DNA of 64,000 nt from Sphingobacterium zeae (GTDB lineage Bacteria > Bacteroidota > Bacteroidia > Sphingobacteriales > Sphingobacteriaceae): the NCBI RefSeq assembly GCF_030818895.1, contig NZ_JAUTBA010000001.1, positions 3,100,001 to 3,164,000 of the forward strand, read 5' to 3'. Below the pieces are notes generated by a model. That model did no database searches, was not told the origin of the DNA, and worked only from the letters and a program-made list of their open reading frames with translations. Below are positions 26,592 to 36,424 of the stretch, in pieces. Position 1 is the stretch's first letter. Each line of letters begins with the position of its first letter. The position numbers and the translations under genes are program-made.

Positions 26592-28142
26592 TTAATAGCC
26601 TGGATTTTGAGTGAGGCTCGGGTTTGCCTGCAATTCCAATAATGGTATAGGGAGGAGCAGGCTATTTTGGTTAAAATTATACTTAATTTGTGTGGCATTA
26701 CTCTGAGTGCCATTATCGCATGTAAATTTAATCTCATTCAATTTATTCATGACTTCCACTGTGACACCATACCGATTCAGATCATCCCAACGTTGACCTT
26801 CGAAAGCAAGTTCCAATCGGCGCTCGTTGAGAATGATGGCCTTTAATGCAGTGGAGCTGACACCGGATAAATCTGACAGCCCTGCGCGATGCCGTATGAT
26901 GTTTATAGTGTTTATCGCACCAGAAGCATTTCCCAATGCGTTTTGAGCCTCTGCTTTAAGCAGAATGATGTCCGCAAGCCGCAAAAGGTAAAAATGATCG
27001 CCACTTTGGAAGCTGTTGGCATGTTTTTGCTTTACATTAAATGGGATTTCTGTATCAGCATCTCCACAAGGGTTCCAGAACTCATCTGCCCAAGGAACAG
27101 AGAAAAACCAGATGTTGGCATTCTTTCGTTCAGTGTCGCCAGCGTTGTCATAAGCTTCGACAAGATCTTTTGATGGTGTTCCATACCGGCGCCATTCGTT
27201 TTCGTTGATTTGGCCATTTTCATCAAGATCCGGGAAAAAGAATGCGCCACCCCAACAGCTTAGATTGGGACTGCCAGCGATATAGGGAATCTCTATGATA
27301 GATTCACTGTTATAGTTATGTTTACCGTCAAAAAGATCCGCATAGTTTTGAAGGAGCTGATAGCCACCTTTTCCAGTAATCACTGCATTGGCGTATTGCA
27401 ATACCTTATTGTAATCGCGATCAGGGCGTTGTGCCCATATTTTGGTCAGCAAGGCATTTGCAGCACCTTTTGTAGCTCTAACCTTGTCAATAGAGGGCTG
27501 TCCAAACCCATCGGGAAGATTGTTTGCTGCCACTTGTAGATCCGAATCTATAAAATCATAAACCTCCTCTACAGTTGATCGCTTGATGCGTAATACCTCC
27601 GAATCTGTACTGTTGGAGTGTTTTTCCAAGGGGACACCACCGTAAAGTTTGACCAATTGATAATAATGGAAGGCTCTTAAAAATGAAGCTTCTCCAAGAA
27701 TTTGTTTGCGTCTTTCATCCGAAAAAGTAGGATCTGTGACTTTATTAACATTGTCGATAACGATATTGCATTTTGAGATTGCTCCATACAGTTCTTCCCA
27801 ATCCCTGCGTACCATTTCATTGGTATTGGTAATCGTATTATAGTCAATTTGTGCAAAGTCTATCTCACCACCACCGGCCGCATGCGCATTGTCCGAACGG
27901 ATATCGGTCTGTAAAATCATCTCCCATTGATAATAATTGGCATTGCTTCCCGGGCGGGTACCATTGCCTATAAAAGAATTATAGGCCCCGTTTAATGCTT
28001 TCTCAATATTGTCTCCGGTGAGATAGGCATTTTCACTCGTTACCGTGGAGGTAGGCTGAAGATCTAAAAACTTTTTGCAGGAATTTAGAGCAAGAGAAGC
28101 CAATAAGGCGATGGCTAATGACGTATATCTATTTGATTTCAT
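26592..28142 (-). CDS. SusD/RagB-family glycan-binding lipoprotein
   Basis: 516 residues. Lipoprotein signal with lipobox LNSC, Cys22. The SusD fold starts with KKFLDLQPTSTVTSENAYLT and ends in the family C-terminus with LLPIPLLELQANPSLTQNPGY. Repeated TPR-like helices carry LGEASFLRAFHYYQLVKLYGGVPL, split here only for recognition. SusD proteins sit on the outer face of the outer membrane as a lid over SusC and bind the substrate. It follows SusC by 18 bases. Confidence 0.96.
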   Translation of the reverse strand: MKSNRYTSLAIALLASLALNSCKKFLDLQPTSTVTSENAYLTGDNIEKALNGAYNSFIGNGTRPGSNANYYQWEMILQTDIRSDNAHAAGGGEIDFAQIDYNTITNTNEMVRRDWEELYGAISKCNIVIDNVNKVTDPTFSDERRKQILGEASFLRAFHYYQLVKLYGGVPLEKHSNSTDSEVLRIKRSTVEEVYDFIDSDLQVAANNLPDGFGQPSIDKVRATKGAANALLTKIWAQRPDRDYNKVLQYANAVITGKGGYQLLQNYADLFDGKHNYNSESIIEIPYIAGSPNLSCWGGAFFFPDLDENGQINENEWRRYGTPSKDLVEAYDNAGDTERKNANIWFFSVPWADEFWNPCGDADTEIPFNVKQKHANSFQSGDHFYLLRLADIILLKAEAQNALGNASGAINTINIIRHRAGLSDLSGVSSTALKAIILNERRLELAFEGQRWDDLNRYGVTVEVMNKLNEIKFTCDNGTQSNATQIKYNFNQNSLLLPIPLLELQANPSLTQNPGY

Positions 28143-28160
28143 TGTTTGTAAGCTAAAAGG

Positions 28161-31100
28161 TTAAAAAGTTAGGTTTAAACCAACAATAAAGGTGCGTGCC
28201 TGCGGCGAAGTACCAAAATCGATGCCCGGCGCCATATTGGAGCTCACGGTTTCCTGGTTAGTTCCCCCATACATGCTTACCTCAGGATCTAGACCTGAGT
28301 ATTTTGTGAATGTTAACAGATTCTCGCCTGTCACATAAAGACGGACCTTATTGAGATTCCATCGTTCAAGCACTTGTTTAGGTAGGGTATAGGCCAAGGT
28401 CATCGATTTTACCCTGAGGTAGGAACCTTTCTCTACAAAACGGGAAGAAATCTGTGAATTGTAGTTGTCATCTGTATTATTTAGATCCGGACGCGGCATA
28501 GTACTATTTTTGTTATTGACTGTCCATCTGTTTAATACGGCAGTACTTTGGTTTCTCGGTTCCCACATACCCTCTGTATAAATACGTGTCGCATTAAGGA
28601 TATCATTTCCCTGTACACCCTGTAAGAAAAAAGACAAGCTGAAGTTCTTATAACTAAAATCATTTGTCATGCCATAAGAGAATTTTGGTGTAGCATTACC
28701 AATGATAGCCATATCACTCGTTTGAAGACCTGCTTCCGGATCAGCCATCTGATAGATCATATCTCCGGTCTCTGGATTGACGCCTTTCGCGACGTAACCC
28801 CAGAATGATCCCAATGCAACCCCTTCTTTTGCAATCGTACTATTGCCACGGCCATCAATATTTCCGTCATAATAGGTTCCGCCATCAATATTCAGGACTT
28901 TATTGCGATTGAGCCCAAAGGTCACAGTTGTATTCCATTTGAAATCGTGAACGAAATTTCGGCTACTCAATTCGAATTCGAAACCTCTATTTTGTAGGTC
29001 GCCTAAGTTTTTCAGCGCAGTTCTATAGCCCGAACTGTACGGAACCCTTGAGCTGAGAAGTAGGCCTACAGTCCTTTTTGCATAATAATCTGCACCAAAT
29101 ATCAATCTTGAATTAAAGAAACTGGCATCCACACCAATATCGGTCTGATTTGTTGTTTCCCATTTTAAATTGGGATTGTCCAAGGTAGAAGGTGTATACC
29201 CCGGTACAACCTGATCGCCGATATTGTACGATCCCGTGACGTCAACTAAACCAAGATAGGAAAAGGCCGGGATTTGGCTATTTCCAACCTTACCCCAACT
29301 CGCGCGGATTTTCAAATCGTTTACCGTGTTTTTCAGCGAACTAAAGAAATCTTCATTGGATAAACGCCAGCCGGCAGAGAAAGAAGGGAAGTAACCCCAA
29401 CGGTTATTAGGCCCGAATACAGATGACGCGTCAGCTCTCAGATTGGCTGTAAATAAGTACTTGTCGTTATAATCATAACCGATTTTTGCAATGCCAGAAA
29501 CAGTGGATACAGCAGCATCTATCGCTGTTGGCATCGCCGTAATCATCGAACCTCCATTAACGGTGTGAATTGCTGGATTAGCAAAATTCTGGGTAGCGAT
29601 ATTTGAGATTGTTGTTTGTGTTTTAGTGGCAATATAACCTAGTAAACCTGTGAAGTGGTGCTTGTCACTAAAAGTTCTGTCGTAGTTTAATGTATTTTCG
29701 GACATCCAATACTGATTGTCCTGCTGCTGGAGCGTCGCCATCCCTTTATATTTTCTACCCTCTGTCGTGCGGAACGGATCCACAAAAGTACGGTACTGGT
29801 TGTTAAATTTCTCATACCCAAACAGCGATTTGAACTTTAGTCCCGGTAGGATATTGGCTTCCACAAAGGCATTTCCTGTAAATCTGTTGTTGATATAGCT
29901 ATGCTCGTTGCCTGTTGCCAATGCAACGGGGTTGTCAAGATCTGTATAGAATGGATCCACTGTGAAAGCACCTTTATCGCCATATATGCCGATTACTGGA
30001 GAGCCCACGTAAGCATTCATGATAACTCCATTTCGGGAGTTCTCGGTAATGTCCACGTCGTACCAACGGTTGTAAGATAAGCTTGTTCCAACTTTAAAGA
30101 TTTTGTTGATCTGATGATCCAAATTAACCTTGAAATTGAACTTGTTTACTGTATTTGTGATGACTGTACCATTATCTTTTTGATAAGATCCAGAGATGTA
30201 AAATCCTGTCTTTTCATCTCCACCGCGTACTGAAGCCTGGTATTTTTGGCTGTGACCGGTGCGGAATAGCTGATCTGGCCAGTTCGTATCAGCGGTATAT
30301 TTCGACCAATCTAAGGCTTCTCCCATCTCAGTCATTAATTCTCTATATTGTACCGCATTTAGAACGCTAGGCTTTTTTCTGATGGCTGAAAATCCTTGAT
30401 AGGTTTCGAGATTTACCATTGTCTTACCGTTTGTTCCTCTTTTGGTCGTAATCAACACCACGCCATTGGCTCCAGAAGACCCATAGACAGCGGCAGAAGC
30501 AGCATCTTTTAAGACCGAAATGCTTTGAATATCGGAAGGGTTTAGTTCTGCTATATTTTCTGTAGGAACTCCATCTACAATATATAAAGGGTTGCTACCT
30601 GCAGTGATTGTTGAGGTCCCGCGAACCCGAATGGAAAAGCCTGCTTGTGGCTGTCCCGATGATTTTACAATTTCTACCCCCGCCATTTTACCTTCCATGG
30701 CACTCGCCAATTGGGTCACAGGGCGATCTTCAATATCCTTTGTGCTCATGGTTGCAATGGCTCCCGTGATGTCCTTTTTTTTCTGTGTTCCAAAACCGAC
30801 CACAACGATCTGCTCCAGTTGGTTGTTGGCAGTTTTCATCTGTATATTGAGGTAACTATTGGAACCTACCGTACTACTGATAGTCTCATAACCTATCGAA
30901 CTAAAGCTCAGTTGATGTGTAGAGGTTGCTTCAATCGAGAATTCACCTTTACTGTCTGTTTCCGCTTGTTTACCTGTTGTTGTATTGCGGATTGTGACCC
31001 CTGTTAATGCGTTACCATCGCTATCGGAAACGCGCCCTTTGACAAGCTGTTGTACATTCATCGTGTTTCTTAAGGGCATATCATCTGTTTTCCTTTTTAG

Positions 31101-31433
31101 GACAATGGTGTTGTTGACAATTTTATAAGAATACGAGAGCTTTTTCAGGTTGTCATCCAGAATTTCAACAATAGAACCATCTTTATGGTTTATTCGGATT
31201 TTTTGGTTATCATTAATCTGCGAGTTATCGTACAGAAACACATAAGAACTCTGACGTTCGATTTCTTTGGCGAACTTTGCCAACGTGTATTCTTCGTGTT
31301 GTAATTTGATTTTAGACTGGCTCACATTTGCCAGCGCAACATTATTTGCATGGGAAATGCACTGGATAGCTAGTAAAGCCGCAAATAACTTTGCTCTTTT
31401 GCCAGCCTTTTGAATGGGTATACGTTTATTCAT
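28161..31433 (-). CDS. SusC/RagA-family TonB-dependent transporter with STN domain
   Basis: 1090 residues. After a signal peptide comes an STN (secretin/TonB short N-terminal) domain at about 45-115, a carboxypeptidase-regulatory-like domain at about 128-205 (VKGRVSDSDGNALTGVTIRN), a TonB-box/plug region starting near EQIVVVGFGTQKKKDITGAI, and the long barrel ending in FIVGLNLTF. The STN domain means it signals to the FecR/ECF pair directly upstream. Two inserts typical of the family, SGANGVVLITTKRG and YIVDGVP, are present. Substrate is not readable from sequence. Confidence 0.96.
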   Translation of the reverse strand: MNKRIPIQKAGKRAKLFAALLAIQCISHANNVALANVSQSKIKLQHEEYTLAKFAKEIERQSSYVFLYDNSQINDNQKIRINHKDGSIVEILDDNLKKLSYSYKIVNNTIVLKRKTDDMPLRNTMNVQQLVKGRVSDSDGNALTGVTIRNTTTGKQAETDSKGEFSIEATSTHQLSFSSIGYETISSTVGSNSYLNIQMKTANNQLEQIVVVGFGTQKKKDITGAIATMSTKDIEDRPVTQLASAMEGKMAGVEIVKSSGQPQAGFSIRVRGTSTITAGSNPLYIVDGVPTENIAELNPSDIQSISVLKDAASAAVYGSSGANGVVLITTKRGTNGKTMVNLETYQGFSAIRKKPSVLNAVQYRELMTEMGEALDWSKYTADTNWPDQLFRTGHSQKYQASVRGGDEKTGFYISGSYQKDNGTVITNTVNKFNFKVNLDHQINKIFKVGTSLSYNRWYDVDITENSRNGVIMNAYVGSPVIGIYGDKGAFTVDPFYTDLDNPVALATGNEHSYINNRFTGNAFVEANILPGLKFKSLFGYEKFNNQYRTFVDPFRTTEGRKYKGMATLQQQDNQYWMSENTLNYDRTFSDKHHFTGLLGYIATKTQTTISNIATQNFANPAIHTVNGGSMITAMPTAIDAAVSTVSGIAKIGYDYNDKYLFTANLRADASSVFGPNNRWGYFPSFSAGWRLSNEDFFSSLKNTVNDLKIRASWGKVGNSQIPAFSYLGLVDVTGSYNIGDQVVPGYTPSTLDNPNLKWETTNQTDIGVDASFFNSRLIFGADYYAKRTVGLLLSSRVPYSSGYRTALKNLGDLQNRGFEFELSSRNFVHDFKWNTTVTFGLNRNKVLNIDGGTYYDGNIDGRGNSTIAKEGVALGSFWGYVAKGVNPETGDMIYQMADPEAGLQTSDMAIIGNATPKFSYGMTNDFSYKNFSLSFFLQGVQGNDILNATRIYTEGMWEPRNQSTAVLNRWTVNNKNSTMPRPDLNNTDDNYNSQISSRFVEKGSYLRVKSMTLAYTLPKQVLERWNLNKVRLYVTGENLLTFTKYSGLDPEVSMYGGTNQETVSSNMAPGIDFGTSPQARTFIVGLNLTF

Positions 31434-31468
31434 AATCAGTTGGTTAATTAGATTTTATATTGATAAAT

Positions 31469-32608
31469 TTAGAGTTCCACTTCAATTTTATTGTTGCGTA
31501 ATTGGCACTTTATATCAAGGAAATTGAGCGTCTCAACCAATTCTTTTGCTGTGGAATTGCGTTTTATTTTTCCGGTCAATTCACGCTTCAAGTTTGTCCC
31601 TTTGTAGACAACATCTACATTATACCAGCGTTTTATAGCAGCGAGTGCATCTTTGATCGGTGTTGATTCAAAATAAAAAATGCCATTTCTCCAGGCCATT
31701 GCTTCTTCGATATTAGCTTCTGCTACGATAAGATTCCCGGCTGTGGTAAATGCTGCTTGACCAGGTTTCAGCATTTTTGACTTGCCGAATTGCGAGACTT
31801 GTACAGAGCCTGCTATAAGTGTGGTTTTATTGTTTTCATTTGGATAGGAGCTTACATTAAAATGTGTTCCGAATACGCGAATGGTTTGTTCATTCGATCG
31901 CACATAGAATGGTCGCTTACTATCGTGGCTGACTTCAAAATAGGCTTCACCAGATAATTTTACTTCACGGCTATTTGACGAAAAAGATTCAGGAAACGTT
32001 AGCACGGAGCCAGCGTTTAGCCATACCTTACTGCCATCGGCCAAAATTATCGTATACTCTGTTCCAATCGGCGTTTCAATGGTATTGGTACGGCTAGTAT
32101 CAGTATTCTTACTGGCTGTAAATTGATATTGCACGGTTCCTGAAGCAGTGGTAATTACTTTCACCTGTTCATCCTGATGGAGAACGCTCTGTTGCTGGGC
32201 AGAAAGGTCAATTTTAGTTCCGTCGGCTAAAGTTAATACCGCTGCCTTAATACCCGGATGAACTTGCTCTTGCGTCTTCACGGCTACCTGCGGGCTATCT
32301 TCGGTTGTTCTTTTAACAAGGTAAAGGGGTAGTATAAATAACAGTGCTAAAGCAGCAGCTATTCCACTTAATTTCACCCATTTTGGAATTCGCTTGATTT
32401 TTGACGCTTGGATTTCCTGCTTTATATGTAAGAATAACAGCTCTTTGAGTTGTTGTTCATCCGTTGCGAGCTCCTCGGGGATAGGGAGTGGTTCGCCATC
32501 ACTTGTTTCATACCACTCTTGCAATTCGACTTCCTCTTCAGGGGTACATGTGCCTTGAATCCATTTGTAAGCCAATTTCTTTATCCGGAATTGATTATGA
32601 TCAACCAT
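31469..32608 (-). CDS. FecR-family anti-sigma factor
   Basis: 379 residues. A cytoplasmic N-terminal domain (IKKLAYKWIQGTCTPEEEVE) that would bind the sigma factor, a single membrane helix near residues 85-104 (GIAAALALLFILPLYLV), and a periplasmic FecR domain with GTEYTIILADGSKVWLNAGS and FGTHFNVSSY, ending in a DUF4974-type C-terminal domain (YFESTPIKDALAAIKRWYNV). It relays substrate occupancy of SusC to the ECF factor. Lies between the sigma gene and susC. Confidence 0.95.
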   Translation of the reverse strand: MVDHNQFRIKKLAYKWIQGTCTPEEEVELQEWYETSDGEPLPIPEELATDEQQLKELLFLHIKQEIQASKIKRIPKWVKLSGIAAALALLFILPLYLVKRTTEDSPQVAVKTQEQVHPGIKAAVLTLADGTKIDLSAQQQSVLHQDEQVKVITTASGTVQYQFTASKNTDTSRTNTIETPIGTEYTIILADGSKVWLNAGSVLTFPESFSSNSREVKLSGEAYFEVSHDSKRPFYVRSNEQTIRVFGTHFNVSSYPNENNKTTLIAGSVQVSQFGKSKMLKPGQAAFTTAGNLIVAEANIEEAMAWRNGIFYFESTPIKDALAAIKRWYNVDVVYKGTNLKRELTGKIKRNSTAKELVETLNFLDIKCQLRNNKIEVEL

Positions 32609-32676
32609 ATTTAGGAGTTATTTTTTATATAGAGTCCCTAAATTGGGCTGATACCCTGACAAGAAGAGAAAAAAAA

Positions 32677-33234
32677 TTACAAAGTAATCAGAAAGCGCTG
32701 AATACCAGCGCGTATTTTTTTTAAGGCACGGCCTAATTGGGTTTCGACCGTTTTCACAGAGATGTTCATGTGCTCAGCGATCTGTTTATAAGTAAGTCCT
32801 TCTTCGCGGGATAATTTGAAAACAAGCTGGCATTTTTCGGGCAGTTCGGAAACAAGCTGATCTAACCGAACACGAAGCTCTTCAAACTGGAGCCAATTTT
32901 CCGTCGAGTTATCAAAATCCACCCATTCCGTATCGTGCTTAAAAGCCTCCTGTTTGTATTGTTGTGCCAGATATTTAAATACTTTGTATTTAACGGCCAC
33001 AGCGAGGTAGGAAGCAAGATTGCTTTCAATTTTGAGTTGATGGCGTCTCAGCCAAAGTGAAGTAAAGATATTTTGTACAATTTCCTGCGCATCTTCCAGT
33101 GAATTTGTTTTGCGGGCAGCCTGGTAATAAAGCGTTTTCCAATAGCGATCATACAAAGCTTCGAAAGCTAAGCTATCGTCTTGTTGAATCAACACGATTA
33201 GCTCCTCATCTGAATGGGCTCCAAAATCTTTCAT
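32677..33234 (-). CDS. FecI-like ECF sigma factor
   Basis: 185 residues from ATG at 33234 (MKDFGAHSDEELIVLI); an ATG three codons earlier is also possible. Region 2 shows DAQEIVQNIFTSLWLRR; region 4 shows GLTYKQIAEHMNISVKTVE and the family tail ALKKIRAGI. First gene of the sigma-FecR-SusC-SusD unit, which forms a cell-surface signalling system: substrate binding to SusC releases the sigma factor through FecR and raises transcription of the uptake genes. Confidence 0.95.
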   Translation of the reverse strand: MKDFGAHSDEELIVLIQQDDSLAFEALYDRYWKTLYYQAARKTNSLEDAQEIVQNIFTSLWLRRHQLKIESNLASYLAVAVKYKVFKYLAQQYKQEAFKHDTEWVDFDNSTENWLQFEELRVRLDQLVSELPEKCQLVFKLSREEGLTYKQIAEHMNISVKTVETQLGRALKKIRAGIQRFLITL

Positions 33235-33386
33235 ACACGTCAATACTATGTTTTTCTATGGTTACGCTAGCTAATAGCGGAGTAAATGTAATGACTAAAT
33301 GATTAATAATATAACTTTAATTAATAAATGCGATGCTCACGAACAAATTTGATGCTTTCCTAAAATATTACCTGCGCGATAGGCAT

Positions 33387-33426
33387 AAAAAAAGAGCATC
33401 TGTTAATTCTCAGATACTCTTTTTTT
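33387..33426. terminator. Bidirectional terminator
   Basis: A 16-base stem with one mismatch (33387-33402 with 33411-33426), 8-base loop, A- and T-runs at the ends. Lies downstream of the LOG gene. Confidence 0.85.
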
Positions 33427-33442
33427 TCAAAGTAACTACTTT

Positions 33443-34153
33443 TTAGAAGTTTGGCTTCAACAGGTACTTGTCGTAGAATCGGAAAATATGGTCAGCAGCC
33501 TCCTCCGCAGTATCGACAATACGGTATAGTTTCAAATCTTCTTCGCTGATATATTTGTTAGGAATCATTGTATTCTGAACCCAGTCCATCAACCCTTTCC
33601 AATAATCAGAGCCCACCAATACGATTGGAAAACGTGCGATTTTGCCCGTTTGGATCAATGTGATTGCTTCAAAAAGTTCGTCCATCGTTCCAAAACCTCC
33701 TGGCATAACAATATAGCCTTGAGAATACTTCATAAACATCACTTTTCTCACGAAGAAGTACTTAAATTCTAGGAGCTTATCTCGGTCGATATATTTGTTG
33801 TGGAATTGTTCAAAGGGTAGTTCAATGTTCAATCCAACAGATTTACCCCCTGACTCATAAGCACCTTTGTTCGCTGCTTCCATGATACCTGGCCCGCCGC
33901 CCGAAATAATACCGTAACCACGTGCTGTCAATAAACTTGCAATTTCTACCGCCATTTGATAATATTTGTGTTCACGCGGGGTACGCGCAGATCCAAATAT
34001 TGACACACAGGGCCCAATTTTTGCCAATTTCTCAAATCCATCCACGAACTCTGACATCACTTTAAAAATCTGCCAAGAGTCTTTTACTTTAATTTCTTGC
34101 CATGTTTTGTTCTCAAATGCACGGATAATTTTATCTTCTTTTGTAATGTCCAT
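33443..34153 (-). CDS. LOG-family Rossmann-fold nucleotide hydrolase
   Basis: 236 residues. LOG-type proteins are phosphoribohydrolases that split base from nucleoside monophosphates. Signature motifs: SGGGPGIMEAANKGA and PGGFGTMDELFEAITL, carrying the conserved Glu and Arg/Gly residues of the active site. Often labelled lysine decarboxylase by error. Stand-alone gene diverging from recR. Confidence 0.93.
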   Translation of the reverse strand: MDITKEDKIIRAFENKTWQEIKVKDSWQIFKVMSEFVDGFEKLAKIGPCVSIFGSARTPREHKYYQMAVEIASLLTARGYGIISGGGPGIMEAANKGAYESGGKSVGLNIELPFEQFHNKYIDRDKLLEFKYFFVRKVMFMKYSQGYIVMPGGFGTMDELFEAITLIQTGKIARFPIVLVGSDYWKGLMDWVQNTMIPNKYISEEDLKLYRIVDTAEEAADHIFRFYDKYLLKPNF

Positions 34154-34249
34154 ATATAACGTTATACCTTAAATTTCTAAATTCAATTTTCCAAAAAGGA
34201 ATACAATATAGGTATTTTTTTAATAGTAGCTACTTTTTCCGATTATTCT

Positions 34250-34257
34250 TACATTTG
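34250..34257 (+). promoter_or_regulatory. Promoter -7 element, leaderless recR
   Basis: TACATTTG, an exact TAnnTTTG match, ends 4 bases before the recR ATG at 34262. Transcription should begin at or next to the start codon. Confidence 0.5.
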
Positions 34258-34261
34258 CATT

Positions 34262-34876
34262 ATGAATTTTTCTTCTAAGCTTCTCGAGAACGCCGTTGCC
34301 GAATTTGGAAAACTGCCTGGCGTGGGACAAAAGACATCATTGAGGTTAGTTTTGCATCTACTGAAGCAATCGGATGCGGATGTAGCTCGTTTTACGGCCT
34401 CTATCGATCGCTTGAAAGAAGATATTCAGTATTGCCAGGAATGTTTCAATATTTCTGACCACAGTATATGTGAGATATGCGCCTCATTCAAACGCGATAA
34501 AAATTTGATCTGTGTTGTAGAAGACACGCGAGACGTGATGGCCATCGAAAATACAAATTCATATCAAGGCGTATATCATGTATTGGGGGGATTAATTTCG
34601 CCTATGGACGGCATCGGTCCCGCTGATCTAAAAATTGAAGGGTTAATCAATCGAATCCAAAGAGGTGAGGTGGAAGAAGTTATTCTAGCGTTGTCAGCAA
34701 CGATGGAGGGAGATACAACCATTTTTTATTTGTACCGTAAGTTGCGGGAGTTTGATGTCAAAATTACAACCATCGCGCGCGGGATCGCATTTGGAGGCGA
34801 ATTGGAATATGTTGATGAGTTGACTTTGGGTCGATCCATTGCCACGCGCGTTCCTTATGAGCGCAGTGTCGGGTAA
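34262..34876 (+). CDS. recR: Recombination mediator RecR
   Basis: 204 residues. RecR works with RecO (and RecF) to load RecA at gaps. Helix-hairpin-helix in KLPGVGQKTSLRL at the start; zinc-finger cysteines 58, 61, 70 and 73; Toprim domain with VVEDTRDVMAIENT; Walker-B-like tail TRVPYERSVG. Normal length. Its 3' end overlaps, by 22 bases, the reading-frame remainder of the converging MpaB-like gene. Confidence 0.97.
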   Translation: MNFSSKLLENAVAEFGKLPGVGQKTSLRLVLHLLKQSDADVARFTASIDRLKEDIQYCQECFNISDHSICEICASFKRDKNLICVVEDTRDVMAIENTNSYQGVYHVLGGLISPMDGIGPADLKIEGLINRIQRGEVEEVILALSATMEGDTTIFYLYRKLREFDVKITTIARGIAFGGELEYVDELTLGRSIATRVPYERSVG

Positions 34877-36068
34877 TTGTACTTTAGATAGATTCCTTTA
34901 ACCCCTTCGTGTATTTTTCTGCCTTTATCAATTTGCTTTTTTCGCCATAAGCTGTCGGTAACCATACGATTTGCTTTTTTATTTTTTAAGATATTCACAT
35001 AAGCAATTTTACCGAGTACCGTCTTTTTTAAACCCAATAGTGAACACAGTAGTCTCCCAATAGATAATGATTGTAGTAGAGGTGAATTTCGCGCATGAGC
35101 TTTCGTCCCCATTTGTTTGTGGGGTAGGCCGCTTTAATGGGCTCTTCCATGAGTGATTTTGCTAAAGCTAAACTATCCTGATCTCCTGGTTGTTGTGTCA
35201 TGGTCCAATAATACAAAGCTTCAATGGCTTGCTCCTCTGTGTCGGGGAGAAGTTGCAATGGAATACCCAGCAATGTTCCGATAAACTTCCAGACATGGAA
35301 TAAACCTTCTACCTCGTTTTCCAATACATTGAATTTCATACGATTTAGCCCTGTTAGGTAAACAAGAGAAAATCCGAGATTGGTTGCAAGCATATCCCAC
35401 GTATTTAATGGAATACCCCATTTTTCTGTTTGCCACTGACCGTGCTTTAGAATGTTTAATCGCGCATACGAATGGATACATCGGGTAAGTAGAATGGCCT
35501 CTATGCCAATATTACCCTTTTTCAGCGCATCATCGCCTGTGATATCAACCCAAAAGGTTACCGTTTCGGTGAGTCGTTTGACAGCCCCTTTTTTTAGCGC
35601 TCCCGTAAAGATCAAAGGTTTGTTTATCGCGCTGGATTCATAGCCACCCATGAGCACATAATCACGTAATACAATTAATCCAGATAAGCCCGATCGTTGA
35701 CTGAGTTCAATTCCCTGTTCGATTTTATCCCAATCCAACCAAGGTGGAGTAAAATCCACGGTATTGAGAAACTTGATCAATACCTGCTCGTAGGCAGGTT
35801 CAATAGGTCTACCAGCAAGCGCATCTTTGAGTAACTGTTGACCTTGATAAAAACCAATTTTTAGATGTAGTTGTTCGACAAGCTGGTCGCAAGCCCTGTC
35901 GTATTGATACAGTAAAGGTGCAAATTGACCAGCATCCGCTATCACTGGTTTCTTGGACAGTTTGCGAAGCAGATCAACACCAGGGCCCTTTGACCAATAG
36001 AAAGAGAATGAGCTTGTATTAATTTGAAAACGTTCGGGTATACGCATAGGTTCTATTGAATTGTCCAA
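34855..36068 (-). pseudogene. MpaB/DUF2236-family oxygenase, frameshifted near C-terminus
   Basis: The main frame (36068 to a stop at 35028, 346 residues) has DUF2236 features: Arg196-His199-Arg203 in RCIHSYARLN and a helical bundle typical of MpaB/latex-clearing-like heme oxygenases. It ends in YLLGDYCVHYW then stop. In the -1 frame the sequence continues LLGLKKTVLGKIAYVN for about 60 basic residues to 34855. Adding one T in the ATTG at about 35036 gives GDYCVHYLGLKK, which matches the family's GDxLAxxLGL pattern in spacing. So a one-base deletion (real or a sequencing error) truncates it. Last of a three-gene operon. Function of the intact form is oxidation of an unknown substrate. Confidence 0.75.
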
Positions 36069-36406
36069 TCTACATAGGATCCATGAATCGCGATGGTATC
36101 GTTGGAAATATTAAATTTAAAGTCGATATAATCCATTTGACAGGATAATAGATCGCTGCAGCAGAATTGACGGTCAATTTTAAAATGCATTCTGAAACTA
36201 CCACCGGTATGATCATTATAGAAAGACAGTCTGCTGATACTAAAGTCGCTTAAATATGGTCCACCATCTTTATTCTCCAAGCAGTCAACAACATAGTCGT
36301 TGATTTCCTTCATGTGTGAGGCCATGGACTGATCAAGATCCTGGATATTGAAAGGTATGCTGAGGTGCTCTTTTGTTATTGAAATTTTTATGTTTATCGC
36401 TGTCAT
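36053..36406 (-). CDS. Hypothetical protein
   Basis: 117 residues, not recognised. Soluble, beta-rich in the second half (SFRMHFKIDRQFCCSDLLSC, DYIDFKFNISNDTIAIHG), with a Cys pair CC. Its 3' end overlaps the start of the MpaB-like gene by 16 bases and it follows the 204-residue gene by 18 bases, so it is the middle gene of an operon. An immunity-protein-like role is imaginable from size and fold but nothing supports it. Confidence 0.65.
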   Translation of the reverse strand: MTAINIKISITKEHLSIPFNIQDLDQSMASHMKEINDYVVDCLENKDGGPYLSDFSISRLSFYNDHTGGSFRMHFKIDRQFCCSDLLSCQMDYIDFKFNISNDTIAIHGSYVDWTIQ

Positions 36407-36424
36407 TGTATTATATCTTGCATG

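Noticed and set aside
34855..35112. Separate 85-residue gene converging on recR
   Set aside because: Its second half fits as the frameshifted C-terminus of the MpaB-like oxygenase; the first half is only antisense reading.
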